A stretch of 64,000 nt of DNA from Candidatus Poribacteria bacterium (GCA_028824685.1 JAPPCZ010000086.1:62001-126000); one strand, 5' to 3'. Positions 17,311 to 26,305 are shown, numbered from the stretch's first letter. Notes: generated by a model not told the origin, from the letters alone. Translations and numbers: made by a program.

Positions 17311-17540
17311 AAATGTATCCACAAAATTCCGTTTGTATATAGCGAAATCGCTTCCTTAACATTCTCTCTAAATACTAAATTGCGAACTCTATTTTGTTTA
17401 ATGTTAACCTATTTTGAGGATGTAGTCAAGTTTTAATCTCATGAACGAAAAGGTCGTCGATATCAAAAAAGTTGTATAATTTACGACTTGTGCCAGTTAA
17501 CTTATTGTTTTTGTTGCTTTCACGGATTTTGGGTTTTGTA

Positions 17541-17572
17541 CTACAAACATATCGTCCCTACGGGACTAAAGA
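17541..17572 (+). repeat. Family E hairpin, copy 6
   Basis: Near-identical to copies 4 and 5 at the left end of the window. Its start is exactly 50 nt before the start of copy 7, the same interval seen in the 329-552 array. Confidence 0.75.
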
Positions 17573-17590
17573 GTATTTGTTTGGTGTTTT

Positions 17591-17658
17591 CTATAAACAT
17601 ATCGTCCCTACCAAATCAACGCTATGAATGCCTTTATGGCATTCAGCGGGACTGAAGA
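17591..17658 (+). repeat. Family E hairpin, copy 7, split by a 36-nt insertion
   Basis: The left half (17591-17611) and right half (17648-17658) of a family E element are separated by 36 nt inserted at the centre of its palindrome. The inserted piece contains its own perfect hairpin, GAATGCC-TTTAT-GGCATTC, at 17626-17644. Together they would form an extended two-part stem. Confidence 0.7.
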
Positions 17659-17837
17659 TAGAATCAACTAATGATAAAAACTAACAAAACGCCATGTAAT
17701 TGTGAAACAATATTTTACAATTAGTTATTTAGCACAACTCGTATAATTTACTGGCAGGACTGTTCTGTTCCGCAGCAGATTTTGATTCTAAAGTAAATTT
17801 TCCTGAATAACACCGAATTTTAAACACACTAACATGT

Positions 17838-17917
17838 ATTAAGAGGTGCAATTCATTGCGTCTCTTTCTTGTGAGAGGGAATGTCAAATGTGCATTCAGT
17901 CTTGATTTCACAAATAC
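17838..17917 (+). repeat. Family F repeat, copy 1
   Basis: An ~80-nt segment with the words AAGAGGTGCAATTCATTGCG and CTCTTTCTTGTGAGA, then GTGCATTCAGTCTTGATTT. It matches 18221-18301 at roughly five of six positions. It abuts the left end of the family A element. Confidence 0.6.
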
Positions 17918-18053
17918 TATAGTAAACTTTAGAATTTACGGGACGTTTTAAGATGTAGGAGGGCACTCCGATTCCCGACTAACAGTGGTTTCGTCGTGAT
18001 TCGGAGATCACCCTATAGAATATATGTGAACTTATTTACATAATTTAACCTAA
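17918..18053 (+). repeat. MITE-like family A element, full length
   Basis: About 136 nt, starting TATAGTAAA and ending TTATTTACATAATTTAACC. The inner arms GTAGGAGGGCACTCCGATT and ATTCGGAGATCACCC pair imperfectly. Length and layout match the elements at 21276-21412, 54221-54358 and 61914-62048. Confidence 0.65.
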
Positions 18054-18141
18054 GTTGCTACCTATAAGATTTCAAGCAGATAGACCTTGTTTTTTGCTAA
18101 AAAAACAAGCATTTTGCACTGATTCTGATGTTTTCTGTTAT

Positions 18142-18172
18142 AAATCGGGGTTAAAAACCCCTCCTACAAGAG
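18142..18172 (+). repeat. Dispersed repeat family C, copy 4
   Basis: A hairpin GGGGTT-AAA-AACCCC followed by CTCCTACAAGAG. The arms differ from copies 2 and 5 but still pair. Confidence 0.55.
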
Positions 18173-18220
18173 CGTTCGTAAATAAGTGGCAACTTGGGTT
18201 AATTTACTATAACATAATTT

Positions 18221-18301
18221 ACTATAAGAGGTGTAATTCATTGCGTCTCTTTCTTGTGAGACTGAATGCCGAATGTGCATTTAGTCTTAATTTTACACAT
18301 A
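18221..18301 (+). repeat. Family F repeat, copy 2
   Basis: The second copy of the ~80-nt segment at 17838-17917. It contains an inverted repeat (GACTGAATGC ... GTGCATTTAGTC) and ends 18 nt before the start codon of the peptidase lipoprotein, so it is probably in that gene's leader. Confidence 0.6.
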
Positions 18302-18318
18302 CTAAAAAGGAGTTAATC

Positions 18319-20334
18319 ATGAAAACCTATTTGATGTTTACATGTATCGCAATAACAGTTCTATTTTATTTGGGGTGTGCTTCGGATGAAGATAATACTT
18401 CATTAGAAAATCCAGCATCCCTTCAAATTCCAGCGGGGTTGAATGCAGCACCTCTGGGTGATGATGTTGTGCTTGAAAATATGTATGAAGCAGAAGCTAC
18501 CAAACTTGCGGATAAAACACCTGTCCAAATTGTAACTGTAATTGAAGGCACTGGACGAGTGACTCTTGAAGCGCGTTTTCGCGGCGTTCGCGACTTGGGA
18601 CTCGGATATCCTGTTTACGAATGCGAGTTGATGGATGATGTCGCTGAAGCAATGGGTGGAATTGCCCAAGGCATGTCTGGCAGTCCGGTCGGCCCACCAG
18701 GGCGTGTCATGGGTGCATTGGCATACGGAGACTATTTTTCAAAGGCACCTACGCGCTTTTTGGTTACATCCATTGATGCAATGGAAGCCTCAAGATCGCA
18801 TCAGACATTTGGGGATTTACGCAATGCTGAACGTGCCCCAGCAGCTCCATCGGGTATTGTTTCCATGTATACACCTGTGAAAACACCGCTAATGATTACT
18901 GGCTTACAGCCACATAGACTTGAACAACTCAATTCATATCTGCAGGGTTCTCGTTATGAATTCCTTCAATTCGTGGCTGCCATTGGTGGTGCACCTGCTG
19001 CGCCCAAAATCACAACCACAAGTTTGAAAGCTGGAGATATGATCGGCGCTGCTATCGCAACAGGTGATGTTATCAATGCGATAGGGTTCGGAACAGTGAC
19101 ACAAGTATATGACGACGGGACATTTGTTGCTTTTGGACATCCATTCAATGGTGATGGTAAATCTGCAATGCCGGTGTATAGAGCTGTCGTCAATGGAATT
19201 GTGCCAAATCTGCAGGCATCCTATAAATCCGTCGCTGCCTATGGAAATCCAATCGGAACGATTACTAAAGACCTTCTACCGGGCATTGTAGGTGAATTAG
19301 GTAAAATGCCTGATATGATACCTGTCAAGATTACCTACGACGCAGGTAATGGTGAACTAATTGAGAAACATCACAAGGTCGCCTATGGACAGGAAACGTT
19401 TATTCCTACCGTTGTATGGGTAACGATGGACGCACTCCGCCAAGAAATCAGTCCGCGTACAGTGGACTCAACAATTCAACTTCATTTCAAAGAGACAGAT
19501 AAGATTTTTAGCAGATCCTTCCGAACAACAGCAACGGATAGTAGTTTTGAAGGTTTATTCCAAACACAATCCGTTATCGGGGCATTCACGGATATCCTCA
19601 CGAACAATGCAGGCAAAGCAACATTGGACCGTGTTGATATCACTGTCAAAGATACGCCTCAGATTTGGCGTGCTGAGATAGATAAAGTGATTGTGCCGGA
19701 GGAAGTTATCGCTGGTGAAAGCGCAACGTTTACGATTGTGCTACTCCCGCACTGGAGTGCAACTGAAAATGGTCGCACAATTCAAAAAGAGGTAACCATT
19801 GACATTCCGGAGAATTTCCCGGAAGGGAAAGCGCGCCTCCATGTTGAAGCCCAGTATCAAGAGGGTGATTTTTTCTTTGGACCTGGCGATTTCGTTATTT
19901 TTGATGATTTTGGTGATTCTGATGAAGGTCCACCTTTACCGCAAAATCTTGATCAACTCATTGATGAGCAGGTGGCAGCACAAGTTGATCCTGGTTCTAT
20001 TCTCATAATACTTACGCCGCCAGATGATTTTGGTTATGATTTTGAATTACCGGAATTTGATTTTGAATTACCGGAACTGGACGATATAGAGATACCTGAA
20101 CTCCCTGAGATACCTGAGCTCCCGCCCATTGACGATGTTCCACCTTTAGATGACTTGCCGTCTTTTGAAGAGATTGAACCAGCGGAGCCTGTTGAAATCG
20201 AAATTATTATTGACGACTTCATTTTAACTGGGTCTAAACGTATCACCGTGGATATAAAAGTACCCGTTACAGAAGATGATTTTCCACCGGATATCCTTGA
20301 AATCCCAATTCCTAACTTACCTGATGGTGAATAA
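18319..20334 (+). CDS. SpoIVB/S55-type peptidase lipoprotein
   Basis: A 671-residue lipoprotein (lipobox LFYLGCAS, Cys20). The body matches the SpoIVB peptidase S55 type found in Acidobacteria and Planctomycetes: GGIAQGMSGSPVGPPGRVMGALAYG at 113-137, with the presumed catalytic serine in GMSGSP, and VAFGHPFNGDG at 270-280 with a conserved histidine. The serine motif precedes the histidine motif, opposite to what I recall for Bacillus SpoIVB, so catalysis by the same dyad is uncertain. Residues ~535-640 are acidic and proline-rich with repeated ELPE and EIPEL units, probably an extended spacer. The start at 18319 has AAGGAG eight bases upstream. Confidence 0.75.
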   Translation: MKTYLMFTCIAITVLFYLGCASDEDNTSLENPASLQIPAGLNAAPLGDDVVLENMYEAEATKLADKTPVQIVTVIEGTGRVTLEARFRGVRDLGLGYPVYECELMDDVAEAMGGIAQGMSGSPVGPPGRVMGALAYGDYFSKAPTRFLVTSIDAMEASRSHQTFGDLRNAERAPAAPSGIVSMYTPVKTPLMITGLQPHRLEQLNSYLQGSRYEFLQFVAAIGGAPAAPKITTTSLKAGDMIGAAIATGDVINAIGFGTVTQVYDDGTFVAFGHPFNGDGKSAMPVYRAVVNGIVPNLQASYKSVAAYGNPIGTITKDLLPGIVGELGKMPDMIPVKITYDAGNGELIEKHHKVAYGQETFIPTVVWVTMDALRQEISPRTVDSTIQLHFKETDKIFSRSFRTTATDSSFEGLFQTQSVIGAFTDILTNNAGKATLDRVDITVKDTPQIWRAEIDKVIVPEEVIAGESATFTIVLLPHWSATENGRTIQKEVTIDIPENFPEGKARLHVEAQYQEGDFFFGPGDFVIFDDFGDSDEGPPLPQNLDQLIDEQVAAQVDPGSILIILTPPDDFGYDFELPEFDFELPELDDIEIPELPEIPELPPIDDVPPLDDLPSFEEIEPAEPVEIEIIIDDFILTGSKRITVDIKVPVTEDDFPPDILEIPIPNLPDGE

Positions 20335-20600
20335 ACATGAACTTTTAGATTTTCACACCTCGCCTCGCGGAGGCGTTTGTAAGTATCCGCACTATGAAAA
20401 ACTTCATAGAACTCCTCCGTCCTGCGCGGAGACGTTAAATCCGCGTATCTATTCAGATGAGAAATCAATGAAGATGGTACTACGCTTTTGCAAATTAGAA
20501 ATCCTCAATTGGGTTGATAAGTATATACAAAACCAATCCGAAAATGGAGATATTCGTTTGCGAATAAAAAAGATTATTAGATGTTTGGAGGTACAGATAG

Positions 20601-21209
20601 ATGTTATATTCCAGAGTCCATCAAATTTCTCGGTATTTTCTGAAAACTTTCATACTCATTTTGATTTCTTATTTGATTGTGCTGGTATACGGCTGCAATC
20701 AAAACCGAAGTAAAGACTTCATTAAATTGGATGCTTCACTGAGAGATGTGCTGCCTAAAATCACCCTTATTGTTCCTGAAGAGAAAGGCAAAGATGGAAA
20801 ACCTTTAGAAATCACTGTAGGTAGTACATTCAGTGGTGAAGGTGAGTATACTGTTGGTGCTGGTGAAACTCAGAAATTCACGTATACATTTCACAAAAAG
20901 CATGTTCTTGAAGGAAATAAGTATATCTATGCAGTAGTTTCCTACAATTGGGGCGGTACAGGCACGTTTTATTACCTTACCGCAATTAATAAAATAACAC
21001 TTAAAGGTGATCAGGAATTCCTACTCGGAGATCGCGTAAGAATAAAGAATTTAGCTATGACTAAACGACCAATGGGTTTTGTTTCTCTCAATTACATGGG
21101 AAGAGAACCTGGAACAAGCATGAGTGAAAAACCTGATAAGGCGATTGAACAACACTTTACAATCCATCAAGGAAAACTTATGGATGTGAAATTTGTTGGT
21201 GAAAAGTGA
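20601..21209 (+). CDS. Small lipoprotein of unknown function
   Basis: A 202-residue protein. An N-terminal hydrophobic segment ends in a lipobox (IVLVYGCNQ, Cys32), predicting a lipid anchor. The remainder looks like one beta-sandwich-type domain (ITVGSTFSGEGEYTVGAGETQKFTYTFHKKH, VVSYNWGGTGTFYYLTAINKITLKGD). I do not recognise a family. GGAGG lies ten bases before the ATG. It follows the peptidase lipoprotein by 266 bp on the same strand; whether they are co-transcribed is unclear because that gap holds GC-rich inverted repeats. Confidence 0.72.
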   Translation: MLYSRVHQISRYFLKTFILILISYLIVLVYGCNQNRSKDFIKLDASLRDVLPKITLIVPEEKGKDGKPLEITVGSTFSGEGEYTVGAGETQKFTYTFHKKHVLEGNKYIYAVVSYNWGGTGTFYYLTAINKITLKGDQEFLLGDRVRIKNLAMTKRPMGFVSLNYMGREPGTSMSEKPDKAIEQHFTIHQGKLMDVKFVGEK

Positions 21210-21275
21210 ATAAATATCGCGATATTTATTGAGGATATATTGTTTCAGTTATAACGGGACAAACTAACCTTTTCA

Positions 21276-21412
21276 ATATAGTGGATTTTACAATTAACTT
21301 TACATCTGAACTGTAGGAGGGAACTCAGATTCCCGACTATTAGTGGTTTGGTCGCGATTCGGAGATCGCTCCTACAGAATATATGTAAACTTATTTACAT
21401 AATTTACTATAA
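21276..21412 (+). repeat. MITE-like family A element, full length
   Basis: 137 nt. Ends are TATAGTGGATT and AATTTACTATA, imperfect terminal inverted repeats. The inner arms (21313-21337 and 21351-21375) are inverted repeats of 25 nt with same-base mismatches at fixed positions. It sits between the convergent lipoprotein and membrane-protein genes. Confidence 0.7.
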
Positions 21413-21439
21413 CAAGATTGCATAACCGCAATATCTGCC

Positions 21440-23359
21440 TTAAGGGTAAAACTGATACATCGTTGTGTTTAGTAGCACGTTTAGGATACTCCACGTACTT
21501 CCCATTAGATAATCACCGAGTACTAACCCGAGAAAGAACGGAACAGCGCGCCGATAACTCTTTATTCCACCGTGGCGTAAGATAAGCCATTTCAATGTCA
21601 ACGCTATTAACAATGGAATCCATAGGTCAGACATCTCTTGGTTGCTTGCCATCACGTATCCGAGTGGATGGAGTGGTAGCCAAAAGAATTTGACCCGCAG
21701 AAAAGTTAGCCCCATCATCACAGAAAAGCCGATACCGATGAATATAACCCCAATCCAGTCCGTGTCAAGTGGATAGGTGATCCAATTTGTTAATCTGCTG
21801 AAGTATTGCCTTCCGTATCCGAGTGCCCACGGACCGTAATATCCTGAATCAGCACCGAATTGGTAGTAAAGGTGAAGTTGCGCCCAGAATGCCACAAGTC
21901 CACCGAGAACAGTCGCGATGATAATGGTGTAGAGCATGCGACGTGGGTTAATTTTGGCAACCTCAGCGATTTTAAATGCCTCCAGTTGATGCGGCATCTG
22001 CTGTGGACGGTAATCACGATTGAAAAAGCAAACTGAGAGCGCAGTCAAGTTTTGTGCCCCGAGGCGGTGCGTACCGATGATAGTATTCAAAATGTATCGG
22101 GGAGCCTGCCAATGATAGGCGTGGACAAAGATGCCGGATTCGGCACGGATACGTGTTGTAACTAATGGCGTAATGAGAAATAGGACGGCGAAAGCTAAAG
22201 CAATCCATATTGTCATGCCTGCTTTGTAAAGCAAAAATGCAAATAGCAATACGCCTATTACAAATCCCCAGACTGCTACCCGATACGGCATCGGTTCGTT
22301 AGAAGATAATGCGGGTGGTTCTCGTCCACGTTTTAGCGCACTTTGCAAAACCGCTTTGAAATGGCGTTTGCCCGTCCACCAAAAGAAAAAACATAACCCG
22401 ATAAAAGCACCGATAGTTTGTTCATTGAGATACGGAAATCGTGGAATACTCTTCCAACCGACAGCGTCTGCTAAAGCCACCTCGTTACGATAGATAAAAT
22501 AGAAGAAGGTTGTAGAGAACAGCACATCCAACGGCATGAGAAACATAATGCCGATGGCAAACGGATAAAAAGCGGTAATGATAGTGCCGTAGAGACTTAA
22601 CGGTGGTTCGGAGAATCTAAAGAAACGACGTGTTACGGGAATATGTGGAATAACAGGATAGAGATGGCTTAATCCATTGAATAGACTGATACCTGCAGCA
22701 ATTGCGAATCCTATCCACATGCGCTTATTCCGAAAGAAACCGGATTTTAAATCTGTCATGGCAAGCGGTAGTTGAATGACAGGAAACGTCAATCGTTCAC
22801 GTTGCGACCATTGTTGACGTAAAATGGTGTTAAGACATAGAAAAATAAAAGCGATCACCGTAAACAGCAAAAGCCATGCACCAACCACTGGCACCCATAC
22901 TCTAAGATGATGCGGCAGATATAGGCTTGAATCACCGAGATAGTAGCCGCGTAGTGCGTCTTTATCCGACACAGTCAGCCATTGTGGTAGGTGATGCCAG
23001 AACAGTGTTTGCCACTCGTTTTCTTCTGTAGCAAACCAAAAACCGTGTCCAAGCACGGATAGAACAGCTTGCAAGATATCGCATCCTGCTAACGTTGTGG
23101 CAAAACTTAGCGTTACATATAGGAATAACAACTCACCTTGTCCGAACGCGAAATTGACTTTTAGAAGGCGGATGACGATGTTAATAAGTAGAATCGCTGT
23201 GAGAATAAAAATTACATTGGAGAATGGCACTACCCAGGTCGGGAAGGTATAACGGACCAGTTCCATCTGGATGAGAAAATAGCAGTTAATCGGGGCGGTA
23301 ATCGCGAAGATGAGGAGCACGCGCCAAGTTAAGAAGCGCTGTTGTGAGGGAGAAGTCAA
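21440..23359 (-). CDS. Large multi-pass membrane protein (DUF6785-like)
   Basis: A 639-residue integral membrane protein with at least a dozen hydrophobic helices spread over its length, for example VLLIFAITAPINCYFLIQM, VVGAWLLLFTVIAFIFLCL and WIGVIFIGIGFSVMMGLTFL. The QRERLTFPVIQLPLAM and RAESGIFVHAYHW segments match DUF6785 proteins, which resemble oligopeptide-transporter-type proteins and are numerous in Poribacteria and Planctomycetes. A transport role is inferred, with no substrate evidence. The start is TTG at 23359 with AGAGG upstream. It shares its strand with the enolase-like gene upstream, 275 bp away. Confidence 0.78.
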   Translation of the reverse strand: MTSPSQQRFLTWRVLLIFAITAPINCYFLIQMELVRYTFPTWVVPFSNVIFILTAILLINIVIRLLKVNFAFGQGELLFLYVTLSFATTLAGCDILQAVLSVLGHGFWFATEENEWQTLFWHHLPQWLTVSDKDALRGYYLGDSSLYLPHHLRVWVPVVGAWLLLFTVIAFIFLCLNTILRQQWSQRERLTFPVIQLPLAMTDLKSGFFRNKRMWIGFAIAAGISLFNGLSHLYPVIPHIPVTRRFFRFSEPPLSLYGTIITAFYPFAIGIMFLMPLDVLFSTTFFYFIYRNEVALADAVGWKSIPRFPYLNEQTIGAFIGLCFFFWWTGKRHFKAVLQSALKRGREPPALSSNEPMPYRVAVWGFVIGVLLFAFLLYKAGMTIWIALAFAVLFLITPLVTTRIRAESGIFVHAYHWQAPRYILNTIIGTHRLGAQNLTALSVCFFNRDYRPQQMPHQLEAFKIAEVAKINPRRMLYTIIIATVLGGLVAFWAQLHLYYQFGADSGYYGPWALGYGRQYFSRLTNWITYPLDTDWIGVIFIGIGFSVMMGLTFLRVKFFWLPLHPLGYVMASNQEMSDLWIPLLIALTLKWLILRHGGIKSYRRAVPFFLGLVLGDYLMGSTWSILNVLLNTTMYQFYP

Positions 23360-23501
23360 TTTGTCTTGCCTCTGTCACATCTGTAGAATGCTTCGTCTAT
23401 TTTATCAGATATGCAGGGAGGATTCAAGTAAATTGAGAGGAGACCAGAATCATTCAATTCTCCAGTAGTTTCGATCTTTTGTCAAATATCTCTTCCTGTA
23501 G

Positions 23502-23571
23502 GAGCGACCTCGAATCAACGCCGAATGCCAAAAGCACATTCGGCATTGATTGGGCAATGAATTGCGCGACT
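23502..23571. repeat. Mixed degenerate repeat
   Basis: A half family A arm (GTAGGAGCGACCTCGAATC) runs into a hairpin with arms GCCGAATG and CATTCGGC and then GGCAATGAATTGCGC, the reverse complement of a family F word. This looks like nested or recombined repeats. Confidence 0.45.
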
Positions 23572-23591
23572 ACGAACAAAAAATAATTATA

Positions 23592-23622
23592 ATATCGGGC
23601 TTGCAAAGCCCTCCAACAAGAG
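23592..23622 (+). repeat. Dispersed repeat family C, copy 5
   Basis: A hairpin GGGCTT-GCA-AAGCCC followed by CTCCAACAAGAG, ending 13 bp before the stop of the enolase-like gene on the other strand. Confidence 0.6.
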
Positions 23623-23634
23623 TAATTTGTACAG

Positions 23635-24906
23635 TTACCAACGTGCATGCACAGGTGTTTCTTGTGCCTTTTCATACAGTTCTGACCATTCTTTTGTGCC
23701 ATCGTCAAAGGTGAGTTCAAGACGTGTGCCTTCAACGTAAGCATCTCCGTTTCCAGCGTTGAAATAACTCAAGCCGTCTCCTGCCATGTGGATACAACTT
23801 CCATCTGGATAGACAGCAGTTTTGATTATCCGTGGGTGTGGATGAATAGTATATCCTTCAGCATCTAATTCTTCAGCAGGAACACGGAATTTCTCAACCG
23901 CAGCTTCGTCGACCTCAACACCTAATCCGGGTGCATCGGGAACTGTGTGACAACCGTCCGAAACTTCTATCGGTTTTGTGAGCAGATGTTCACTATAGAG
24001 ATTAAGGCAGGTGATGGCGGGCCAGGTGGCATGCGTCAATACACTTCCAAGATGTGCAGCCCAGGTCGTTGTCAATCCGTTACCGACGATTTGTAACCAG
24101 AACGGCATATCGGCTGCTGCACTGAGGTATCCATCGTACATTGTCCGAGATTTGCCACCACCGATCACAAAACCGTTGCACACATCTTCACGAATACACG
24201 TGGTATAAGGCGGTGAACCGAAATGCATTGCAATAGGACAATCAACATTTTCACGAATCTGTTTGTTTCCCTCTACATCTCCTTGCGGTATTGGCGATTC
24301 AAAGATTGCTACGTTGGGATGTGCGGCGAGTTTTCGCAAAATAGGGATAGCGGTCTCAGCATCACGCAGGCAACCGTTCGGATCTAAATCAAGTTTGAAA
24401 TCAGCAGGAACAACTTCTGCAATAGCCTCTACCTGCTTGACAATATCCCACCAGGGACGCGGTTTGTTTTTAAAACTGGTATAGCCTTTTTCTACAGCAT
24501 CTGCTGCTTCTGCCGCCCAATTCTCAGGCGATGAGTCGATGCTCCACCACGAGATAGGTACAGCCTCACGACACTGCGTGCCGAGCAGACGATAAACAGG
24601 CACTTCCAAGATTTTTCCGACAACATCAAAGAGTGCCATCTGCAGCCCGGCACCGAGAGAGTCATCGTTCATGTGCTCAGCGGGGCTTTGCCCAAGCACG
24701 CGTTCGACGCTTGAGTCGCTGACACGTGAATAGGTATAGTGAATGACCGTCTCGCCCCATCCGATGTGTCCTGTATCAGTTGTTACTTTGCATAGTTCAA
24801 GGAGTGACCAGTTGTAAACGGTTGATACGCTCTGGGTGGTGATTTCTTGTTGACGCGGCGTAAAGGGGACATCAACTAAGATACGTTCTATGTTTGTGAC
24901 TTTCAT
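23635..24906 (-). CDS. Enolase-superfamily protein lacking one metal ligand
   Basis: A 423-residue mandelate racemase/enolase superfamily protein. The K-x-K motif (SFKNKPRP), the first Asp ligand (FKLDLDPNG) and the second Glu ligand (AIFESPIP) are present. At the third ligand position, normally Glu or Asp after a short strand, the sequence is IAMHFGSPP with no acid. The protein may bind metal differently or have lost the usual chemistry. The last ~70 residues (TIHPHPRIIKTAVYPDG ...) extend past the barrel. ATG at 24906 has AAGGA eight bases upstream. The function is unknown. Confidence 0.8.
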   Translation of the reverse strand: MKVTNIERILVDVPFTPRQQEITTQSVSTVYNWSLLELCKVTTDTGHIGWGETVIHYTYSRVSDSSVERVLGQSPAEHMNDDSLGAGLQMALFDVVGKILEVPVYRLLGTQCREAVPISWWSIDSSPENWAAEAADAVEKGYTSFKNKPRPWWDIVKQVEAIAEVVPADFKLDLDPNGCLRDAETAIPILRKLAAHPNVAIFESPIPQGDVEGNKQIRENVDCPIAMHFGSPPYTTCIREDVCNGFVIGGGKSRTMYDGYLSAAADMPFWLQIVGNGLTTTWAAHLGSVLTHATWPAITCLNLYSEHLLTKPIEVSDGCHTVPDAPGLGVEVDEAAVEKFRVPAEELDAEGYTIHPHPRIIKTAVYPDGSCIHMAGDGLSYFNAGNGDAYVEGTRLELTFDDGTKEWSELYEKAQETPVHARW

Positions 24907-24949
24907 GAGCAAATTCCTTTATGGTAGGTTCTATCTCAACCTATTCTTC

Positions 24950-26305
24950 TTACTCTGTATTAGAATAGGTTTTTAATTTATTTTGCAGTGTCCGCAGACT
25001 AATTTGCAATACTTCTGCTGTTTTTCTTCTATTTCCATCCATTTGGTCTAAAGTTTTTAAGATAAACGTCTCTTCTACCTGTTTCATCGGTATTCCAATA
25101 GGGAGTGTGAGTGTTTGTTCCACTTCGGGTTGCTGTTTTTCTTCTGGCATGTCAATGTTTTGGACTTGAAAAGTCTGAATTTCTGCAGGTAGGTGTTCAG
25201 GTAAAATCTCTTCTCCTTTGGCAAAAAGGACCACGTGACTCATGACGTTTTCAAGTTCTCGTATATTCCCGGGCCATGCATAGTTATGGAGTGAGACAAG
25301 TGTTTGCGGTGCTATTTTGTGTTTTGGGTGCCCAGGTTCTTGACTATATTTTTGTAAAAAATGTTTTGCTAAACTATGAATATCTTTTCTTCGCTCCCGC
25401 AATGGCGGCAGATAAATATGGACCACTTTCAATCGATGGTAAAGATCACCACGAAACGTTCCATTTTCAACAGATTCCTGAAGATTACGGTTGGTAGCCG
25501 CTACGACTCGGAAATTTACTGGAATCGGCTTCGTGCCGCCGATTCGTTCAATTTCGCGTTCTTGAAGTGTTCGTAAAAACTTCGGTTGGAGGGACAAAGG
25601 TAACTCCCCGATTTCGTCAAGGAATAGGGTGCTATTTTGTGCTTGTTCAAACCTACCGATACGTTGCGACTTCGCATCGGTAAAGGCACCCTGCTCATGC
25701 CCAAAGAGTTCACTCTCTATCAGGTTCTCTGGAAATGCAGCACAATTGACTGCAACCATCGCTTTTTCTGAGCGGTTGCTGTTTTTGTGCAATGCACGTG
25801 CTATCAACTCTTTACCTGTCCCTGTTTCGCCATAAATTACCACTGTTGCATTCGTGTTTGCCACCTGCTCTATTTCGGTGAGAACTTTAAGTATCTGTGG
25901 ACTTTCACCGATAATCTCGGTATAATCCCCGTGTAAGATATTTCTTGATGTTTGAGGGGTATCTCCAATCTTTTCTGTTTCTATTTTCGTAGGCGCGCTC
26001 AGCATCCACTGAGTATCAGTCGTATGCACTGGTCCCAACAAATATGCATCTGGATTTGCGTTTATAATTTGATGTAATTCCTCACTGTCCTTGCTGGCGG
26101 TAGAGACTTCGTAACCGTGCTGTTCAAGCAGATCACCTAAACTTTTCACAGTATCGGATGGTTCACCAATAATAATTATGTGCTTTGGATCAATAGACGG
26201 ACATTTTTTGTTTTGCAATTTGAATGTTTTCCACTTTTCAACGATTCGGTATCTACACTCAGCAAAATAAAGGTGTGTTAGATTGTTATTTTCATCTGAT
26301 AGCAT
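24950..26305 (-). CDS. Sigma-54-dependent activator with degenerate receiver domain
   Basis: A 451-residue NtrC-type activator. Residues ~35-100 look like a receiver fold (HIIIIGEPSDTVKSLGDLLEQ) but the phospho-acceptor Asp position reads AYLLGPVH, so it is probably a pseudo-receiver. The AAA+ domain has Walker A GETGTGKE, a GAFTDA loop in place of GAFTGA, Walker B TLFLDEIGEL, and the arginine-finger region (FRGDLYHRL). The C-terminus is a Fis-type helix-turn-helix (NRRKTAEVLQISLRTLQNKLK). The target genes are unknown; no clear GG-N10-GC sigma-54 promoter was identified nearby by eye. Confidence 0.87.
   Translation of the reverse strand: MLSDENNNLTHLYFAECRYRIVEKWKTFKLQNKKCPSIDPKHIIIIGEPSDTVKSLGDLLEQHGYEVSTASKDSEELHQIINANPDAYLLGPVHTTDTQWMLSAPTKIETEKIGDTPQTSRNILHGDYTEIIGESPQILKVLTEIEQVANTNATVVIYGETGTGKELIARALHKNSNRSEKAMVAVNCAAFPENLIESELFGHEQGAFTDAKSQRIGRFEQAQNSTLFLDEIGELPLSLQPKFLRTLQEREIERIGGTKPIPVNFRVVAATNRNLQESVENGTFRGDLYHRLKVVHIYLPPLRERRKDIHSLAKHFLQKYSQEPGHPKHKIAPQTLVSLHNYAWPGNIRELENVMSHVVLFAKGEEILPEHLPAEIQTFQVQNIDMPEEKQQPEVEQTLTLPIGIPMKQVEETFILKTLDQMDGNRRKTAEVLQISLRTLQNKLKTYSNTE

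Larger units (their letters stand above)
17311..18318. other. Gene-free repeat-rich region
   Basis: About 1 kb without a convincing gene, lying between divergent genes. It holds two family E hairpins (17541-17572 and 17591-17658), two copies of an ~80-nt repeat (17838-17917 and 18221-18301), a full-length family A element (17918-18053) and a family C hairpin (18142-18172). A coding extension of the downstream lipoprotein gene back to 18055 is rejected because it would run through these repeats. Confidence 0.7.

Noticed and set aside
18055..18318. N-terminal extension of the S55-type lipoprotein
   Set aside because: The extension is encoded by dispersed repeats and would bury the lipoprotein signal; AAGGAG marks ATG at 18319.
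20276..20713. A 145-residue plus-strand gene between the two lipoproteins
   Set aside because: It overlaps the ends of both lipoprotein genes in another frame and has no domain, signal or ribosome site of its own.
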